From contig DAHUYL010000019.1 of assembly GCA_027315255.1 (NCBI GenBank), positions 1 to 38,925 of the forward strand: a DNA stretch of 38,925 nucleotides, written 5' to 3'. The position numbers were made by a program, and so were the translations under genes. The stretch is from Solirubrobacterales bacterium (GTDB lineage Bacteria; Actinomycetota; Thermoleophilia; Solirubrobacterales; Solirubrobacteraceae). The notes below the pieces were generated by a model that was not told the origin of the DNA, ran no database searches, and saw nothing but the letters and a program-made list of their open reading frames with translations. Positions 35,284 through 38,925 of the stretch are shown here, in pieces (the first letter of the stretch is position 1; the number at the start of each line of letters is the position of its first letter).

Positions 35284-35841
35284 ATGCAACGAACGACCCA
35301 CGGTAGGTCGGAGCCGGCGGTCGAGACGTGCGAGATGGACGTCGTGCGGGAGCGACGCAGGCAGCGCCGGCGCGACGCGCAGCTGCTGCGGAACCTGCCG
35401 CTCGCGCATGGGCTCGCGCGGCGGTACGCCGGTCTGTACGGAAGCGAGGACGAGCTTGCGACGATCGCCCGCGCAGGCCTGGCGCACGCGGTCGAGCAGT
35501 TCGACCCCGATGCGGGCCAGCCGTTCGCGGCGTTCGCCGAGCAGGCGATCGTCGCCGAGCTCGAGGAGCACGTCCGCGACACGAAGGCCTACCTCGAGGC
35601 CCGCAGGCGCACGATCCAGCGCGGCCAGGCGGCGGTCGCCCAGGGGCACTCGGTTGCCGAGGCGCTGGCGCGGCAGTCGCACGTGCATGAGCTGGCCGCA
35701 GCCCTCGGCTGCGGAGTCGCCGACGTCGTCGCAGGGTTGCTCGAGGCTGTCCGCCGCGATCCCGGCCTGCTCGCCGAGCGGCCGGCCGGCGCCCGGCCGG
35801 ACGACCACGGCGCCCGCCCGGATCACCGCGCCGCCGGCTGA
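35284..35841 (+). CDS. Degenerate sigma-70-like protein (regions 2 and 3 only)
   Basis: A 185-residue protein. Residues about 33-100 read like sigma-B/F-type region 2: NLPLAHGLARRYAG, then ELATIARAGLAHAVEQFDPD, then FAAFAEQAIVAELEEHVRDT. The promoter-melting and -10 recognition part (usually W-x-V-R-V-P-R) is replaced by KAYLEARRRTIQRGQ. A weak region 3 follows (HELAAALGCGVADVVAGLLE), and region 4 (-35 recognition) is absent, replaced by a Pro/Arg/Asp-rich tail. It may be a non-initiating decoy for an anti-sigma factor, or a degenerating paralogue. No anti-sigma gene is adjacent. The resemblance is my reading and needs a profile search. Confidence 0.6.
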   Translation: MQRTTHGRSEPAVETCEMDVVRERRRQRRRDAQLLRNLPLAHGLARRYAGLYGSEDELATIARAGLAHAVEQFDPDAGQPFAAFAEQAIVAELEEHVRDTKAYLEARRRTIQRGQAAVAQGHSVAEALARQSHVHELAAALGCGVADVVAGLLEAVRRDPGLLAERPAGARPDDHGARPDHRAAG

Positions 35842-35892
35842 CCGCCCCGCTCGGGCGGCGGGGGCGCCATCTGAGCGCGTACCCTCGGGTAC

Positions 35893-37733
35893 GTGCTGCG
35901 GATTGGGATCGTGGGTCTCGGCCCGTGGGGGCTCTGCGCGCTCGAACGGCTGATCACAACCGCACGTTCGGGCCTCCTGGCCGGCGCCAGGCTCGACATC
36001 CACATCGCCGAGCCCGGCCCACCCGGCTCTGGCGTGTACGACCGCCGCCAGCCCGACTACCTGCTGCTCAACAACCCCTGCGGACAGCTGTCGCTGTACC
36101 CGTTCGAAGGCGACGGGGAGCAGCCACGGTACGCGGTCGGGCTGTACGACTGGGCGACCCGCTCCGGCTACCGCTGGGTCGGCGACGGCTGCGCGATCGA
36201 CCCGTCCGGCGAGCCGATCGAGCGCCACCACTTCCTCCCGCGCCGGTTGATGGGCGAGTACCTCAACTGGTTCTTCAACACGCTGATCGAGGAGGCGCCG
36301 CCGACCATCAGTCTCACCCTGCATCCGCACGCGGCCGTCGACGTGATCGCGCGCGCCGACGGCACCGAGCTGATCTACCTGGACGACGGCGAGTGGCTCC
36401 TGGTCGATCACGTGATCATCACCTCCGGCCACACGGCCAACGAGGAGTCGCTCGAAGGCGTCCCGCACGTGCGCCAGCTGGCCGCCTATCCGGTCGATCG
36501 ATACGTGACCGGCCTTGCCCCCGGAGCCAGGGTCGCGGTGTCGGGAATCGGGCTCGTCGGCGTCGACGTCGTGATCGCGCTGACGATCGGCGTCGGCGGA
36601 CGCTTCGTCGAGGAGGGCGGCGGGTTGCGCTACGAGCGCAGCGGCCGCGAGCCGGTGCTGCACCTGTTCTCGCGCAGCGGCCTGCCGTTCACCGCGAAGC
36701 CCGTGACCGGCGTCGACCTCGCAGGCGTGTACGAACCCGTGATCGCAACCCCGGAGGCGTTCGCGGCGCTCACGTCCGGCCCGAACGGCGGCCGGCGCGA
36801 GGTCGACGTCAGGCGCGAGCTGCTGCCGATGCTGTTCGCCGAGATGGCCGTTCGCTACTACGCCCAGCGAGACTCCGACTCCGCGGCGACGGTGCGGGCG
36901 TGTGTGCGACCCTGCAGCAGGCGTGGGCGCACGACGAGTTCGACGCCGCGCGCGGAGCGCTGGCGGCGCGTTACGGCGAGTTCGACGCCGCCGAGCTGTT
37001 CTTCGGCCCGCCGATGAAGCACTCGTCGACCGAGGAGTACGAGCAGGCTGTCTACCGGATGCTCGCCGACGACCTGCGCGAAGCCGAGGTCGACGGCGGC
37101 CGCAGCCCGATCAAGGCCGCCTCCGAGGTGTTCCGGATCTTCCGCGATCCGATGCGCACCGTCGTCGAGAACAGCGGCCTGTCGCTCGACTCCTACCTCG
37201 ACTTCAACGCTGATATCAGCTCCCGGATCAAGCGGCTCGTCGCCGGACCCCCGGCGCTGCGCAGCCGCCAGTTCCTGGCGCTGATGGACGCGGGCGTGCT
37301 GCGGATCCCGTTCGGCCCGGCCCCGGCGATCGGGCCGCGCCAGGAGCCCGGCCTGCTCGACCACGACGCCGCCCGGATCGGCTCGACGATGCTCGCCCAC
37401 CCGTACGCGAGCGATGTCGACCTGGTGATCCGCGGCCATCTCGAGGACCCCCGCATCGAGGGTTCGGCCTCGCAGCTGCTGGGGCGGCTGTACGAGGAGG
37501 GGCGCATCAGCCAGCTGCGTTACGGCGCGGTCAGCGTCGGCAGCATCGACCTGACCCCGACCGGACATCCGATCGCGCTCGACGGCCGCCCGCAGGAACG
37601 CATCTGGATGTTCGGCGTGCTGACCGAGGGCGTACGCCACTTCACCCACTACCTGCCATCGCCCCGCAGCCGGATCCGCGCCTTCGAGGAGATCGGCGCG
37701 TGCGTCTCGGAGATCCTCCAGACCGAGGCTTGA
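35893..37733 (+). pseudogene. FAD/NAD(P)-binding protein (COG4529-like), split by a frameshift
   Basis: One gene of about 613 codons read in two frames. The first part (35893 to about 36905) has the Rossmann motif LRIGIVGLGPWGLCALERL, then EPGPPGSGVYDRRQPDYLLL, NNPCGQLSLYPF and a second nucleotide-binding loop VAVSGIGLVGVDVVIAL. The second part continues with CATLQQAWAHDEFDAA and runs to the terminus with VGSIDLTPTGHPIAL and WMFGVLTEG. Removing one GT from GTGTGTG at 36900-36906 joins the two into a continuous family-like protein (FAD-NAD(P)-binding, proposed amine/hydroxy-acid oxidoreductase). Start GTG 35893. Everything else is intact, so it may be a very recent mutation or a sequence error. 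Confidence 0.8.
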
Positions 37734-37735
37734 CC

Positions 37736-37766
37736 GGGGCGGGCGGCTTGTGGGCTCGCCCGCCCC
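37736..37766 (+). terminator. Hairpin after the FAD-binding gene
   Basis: A perfect 10-bp stem (GGGGCGGGCG/CGCCCGCCCC) with an 11-nt loop, starting 2 bp after the stop codon. No T-run. Confidence 0.55.
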
Positions 37767-37770
37767 GCCG

Positions 37771-37870
37771 ACCCCGCCGACCGCCCCCGCCCGCCCAAAC
37801 CCCGCCCGCCCAACCCCGCCCGCCCAACCCCGCCCGCCGACCGCCAGCCGACCGCCAGCCGACCGCCCGG
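37771..37870. repeat. Short tandem repeats, C-rich
   Basis: Two adjoining arrays: a 14-bp unit CCCCGCCCGCCCAA (complete copies at 37800-37813 and 37814-37827, with imperfect copies on both sides), then an 11-bp unit GACCGCCAGCC (37839-37849, 37850-37860, partial after). Strong strand asymmetry: the plus strand is almost purely C with interspersed G. Confidence 0.8.
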
Positions 37871-37916
37871 CGACCGGGGCGAATCCACGCACATCAGCTG
37901 TGCGACGGCACACCTC

Positions 37917-38045
37917 TTTCCAGGGTCCGTTTCGCCCAACGGCGTGAGCCAGATTGCCGCTGATGTGACGTTGGGCGCTGTGAACGCCCGAAATCCCATC
38001 GGCCCAACGGGCGCGTGCGCCGTTGGGCAGTTCGGACCCTGGAAA
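37917..38045. repeat. Long inverted repeat with 28-bp arms
   Basis: The arms 37917-37944 and 38018-38045 pair at 24 of 28 positions: TTTCCAGGGTCCG and GCCCAACGGCG are perfect, separated by four unpaired bases. The 73-bp interior has two further copies of CCCAACG/CGTTGGG. This could be a mobile miniature element, a structured RNA or a multi-site operator. No coding frame is convincing. Confidence 0.7.
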
Positions 38046-38100
38046 ACAGTGCGCCGGCCGTCACCGTGGGCCGCCCGGCAGATCCCAACCAGCGGCCGCC

Positions 38101-38771
38101 CGGGCCTGACAGTGCTCTGTCGGGTGGAGCGCTCGACGCCCATGGCCGCGGGGCGCGGGCGGCGCGGGGACGGGTCTGCCAACCCACGCACGACCCGAGT
38201 TGGGGCGCCACACGTCGTCGCAGGGTCCAGGCGCGCCCGAAGGCTACCTCCCCTCGGGTCGCCCCGATGGGACGGGGACGGGCTGTCCCGTCACCGGCGG
38301 GCGCGGCACGCCGCTATCCGGTCGGCGGCGACTCCCGTCCGCATGACCTTCGACGGACCGAGCCCGCCGCCGCCGCCGCCGCTGCCGCCGTCGTCGTCGT
38401 CGGGTGGGCGCATCCCGGCGACGGCGGCTCGGCGGTCCGCGGGACGGGCGTCGACGAGCCCACCCCGGCCGCCGACCGGCACAACCTCAACAGCACCCGC
38501 CCCGCGACCACACCCAGCGCACCCACCCCGCTATACGCAGCCGATCCGCACCACCCCAACCACAAACCCCGATGCTGTCGAGCTTACGCCGCTTCCACGA
38601 AAGCCTCCAGACCCGCCCGGGCTCTGCTCTGCGACACCGACACCATGCGGCTCCCCCCAACGCCGCGGATCGCACGCGCCCTGCAGACCCGCGAGTGTCG
38701 CCGCGCGCTCGCCGTCGCATCGCAGCCGCCGGACGATCGCGCTCAACCCGACAGAGCACTGCCAAGGGCCC
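38101..38771. repeat. Inverted repeat bounding a 0.6-kb GC-rich segment
   Basis: CAGTGCTCTGTCGGGTGGAG plus CGC at 38110-38132 recurs inverted at 38739-38761 with one mismatch, and similarity extends outward through CGGGCC on both sides. The segment between has a CCG/TCG triplet run near 38366-38401 and no convincing gene. No target-site duplication is evident. Together with the preceding repeats this fills the 1,051 bp between 37734 and 38784. Confidence 0.65.
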
Positions 38772-38784
38772 GTAGGAGATCTAC

Positions 38785-38925
38785 CTAACCCTGACGAGCC
38801 GCGGCCGCCAGCGCCTGGTCTAGATCCTCGATCAGGTCGTCGGGGTGCTCGAGCCCGATCGACAGCCGCACCATGTCGTGGGTGATGCCGACGTGCTCCA
38901 GCTCGGCCGGGCGCAGCTGCCGGTG
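38785..38925 (-). CDS. Cys/Met-metabolism PLP enzyme (O-acetylhomoserine sulfhydrylase type), C-terminal part
   Basis: The last 46 codons of a gene running off the window: [40 protein letters not shown] and a short tail, then TAG. The pattern (T)H-x-QL...(G)IT...VRLS(V/I)G(L/I)EH-x-DDLI-x-DL-x-QAL is the conserved end of gamma-family PLP enzymes such as O-acetylhomoserine sulfhydrylase, cystathionine gamma-synthase and gamma-lyase; the first residues favour the sulfhydrylase. The catalytic lysine lies outside the window, so the exact enzyme cannot be decided. Confidence 0.85.
   Translation of the reverse strand, partial: HRQLRPAELEHVGITHDMVRLSIGLEHPDDLIEDLDQALAAAARQG

Noticed and set aside
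36900..36906. Programmed ribosomal frameshift in the FAD-binding gene
   Set aside because: No slippery heptamer or downstream pseudoknot is evident, and removal of one GT repairs the frame exactly; an indel is simpler.
37771..37870. CRISPR array
   Set aside because: Units are 11-14 bp and directly adjacent, with no spacers and no cas genes.
37934..38028. Integron attC sites (GCCCAAC...GTTGGGC fits RYYYAAC/GTTRRRY)
   Set aside because: The two possible sites are only 43 and 27 nt long, lack the inner L boxes and the extrahelical base pattern, and no cassette or integrase is near. Simple palindromes explain the match.
37734..38784. Pro/Arg/Ala-rich open frames up to about 310 codons in the right intergenic region
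   Set aside because: No ribosome-binding site, no domain, repeats and triplet runs drive the open frames on several strands at once.

Overview
The window is GC-rich (roughly 68-70% by eye), with many GTG starts, tightly packed and overlapping genes, and small lineage-type proteins. It fits a high-GC actinobacterium, most likely of the Thermoleophilia (Solirubrobacterales-like). That placement rests on gene style (an SdhCAB set with a five-helix membrane subunit, an Eis-like acetyltransferase, a DUF1906 protein with a repeat tail, an AbiEi-like/nuclease fusion). No rRNA or marker gene is present to prove it.

Left part (1-4121): the end of a peptide/oligosaccharide-type ABC ATPase gene, a family-5 solute-binding protein and a GH1 beta-glucosidase, together suggesting uptake and cleavage of a beta-glucoside. 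A tRNA-Val(CAC) gene follows at 4136-4207. Its 3' part is repeated 6,040 bp downstream (10204-10249), so 4210-10203 looks like an old tRNA-targeted island without an integrase. It holds a decayed ISL3 transposase piece, a TetR repressor divergent from an NAD-binding epimerase-like gene with twin palindromic operators between them, an amidohydrolase gene broken by five small lesions, a TRIC/UPF0126 membrane protein and an M20 peptidase.

Middle (10.3-18.0 kb): small proteins (coiled coil, basic, CspA-type cold shock), a GlmS-type SIS protein converging on and overlapping a secreted beta-propeller protein, then a decayed patch. In that patch a LysR tail abuts a headless class V aminotransferase, and an MFS transporter has lost its N-terminus and gained a frameshift and an amber codon. 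An ArsR regulator and a cupin gene nearby look intact.

Minus-strand cluster (18.1-25.1 kb): read from right to left, an MMPL exporter, a sensor histidine kinase and a NarL-type regulator form one coupled operon. A YbjQ protein, an ABC ATPase with an unusual membrane-anchored N-terminal extension and an ABC permease form a second. This looks like an envelope-stress or export module. A divergent AbiEi-like/nuclease fusion carries a long palindrome at its start.

Right part (26.2-38.9 kb): Eis-like acetyltransferase, DUF1810 protein (apparently using a CTG start inside a CTGA overlap), secreted DUF1906 protein, and a dihydrolipoamide-dehydrogenase-like flavoprotein, all on the minus strand. Then come sdhC-sdhA-sdhB, a degenerate sigma-factor-like gene and a COG4529-like FAD/NAD(P)-binding gene split by a GT dinucleotide. 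About 1 kb of non-coding sequence follows, rich in tandem and inverted repeats, and the window ends in the tail of a Cys/Met-metabolism PLP enzyme. I did not find a clearly new defence or biosynthetic system. The best leads are the island, the kinase/exporter cluster, the structured 1-kb intergenic region and the non-canonical CTG start.
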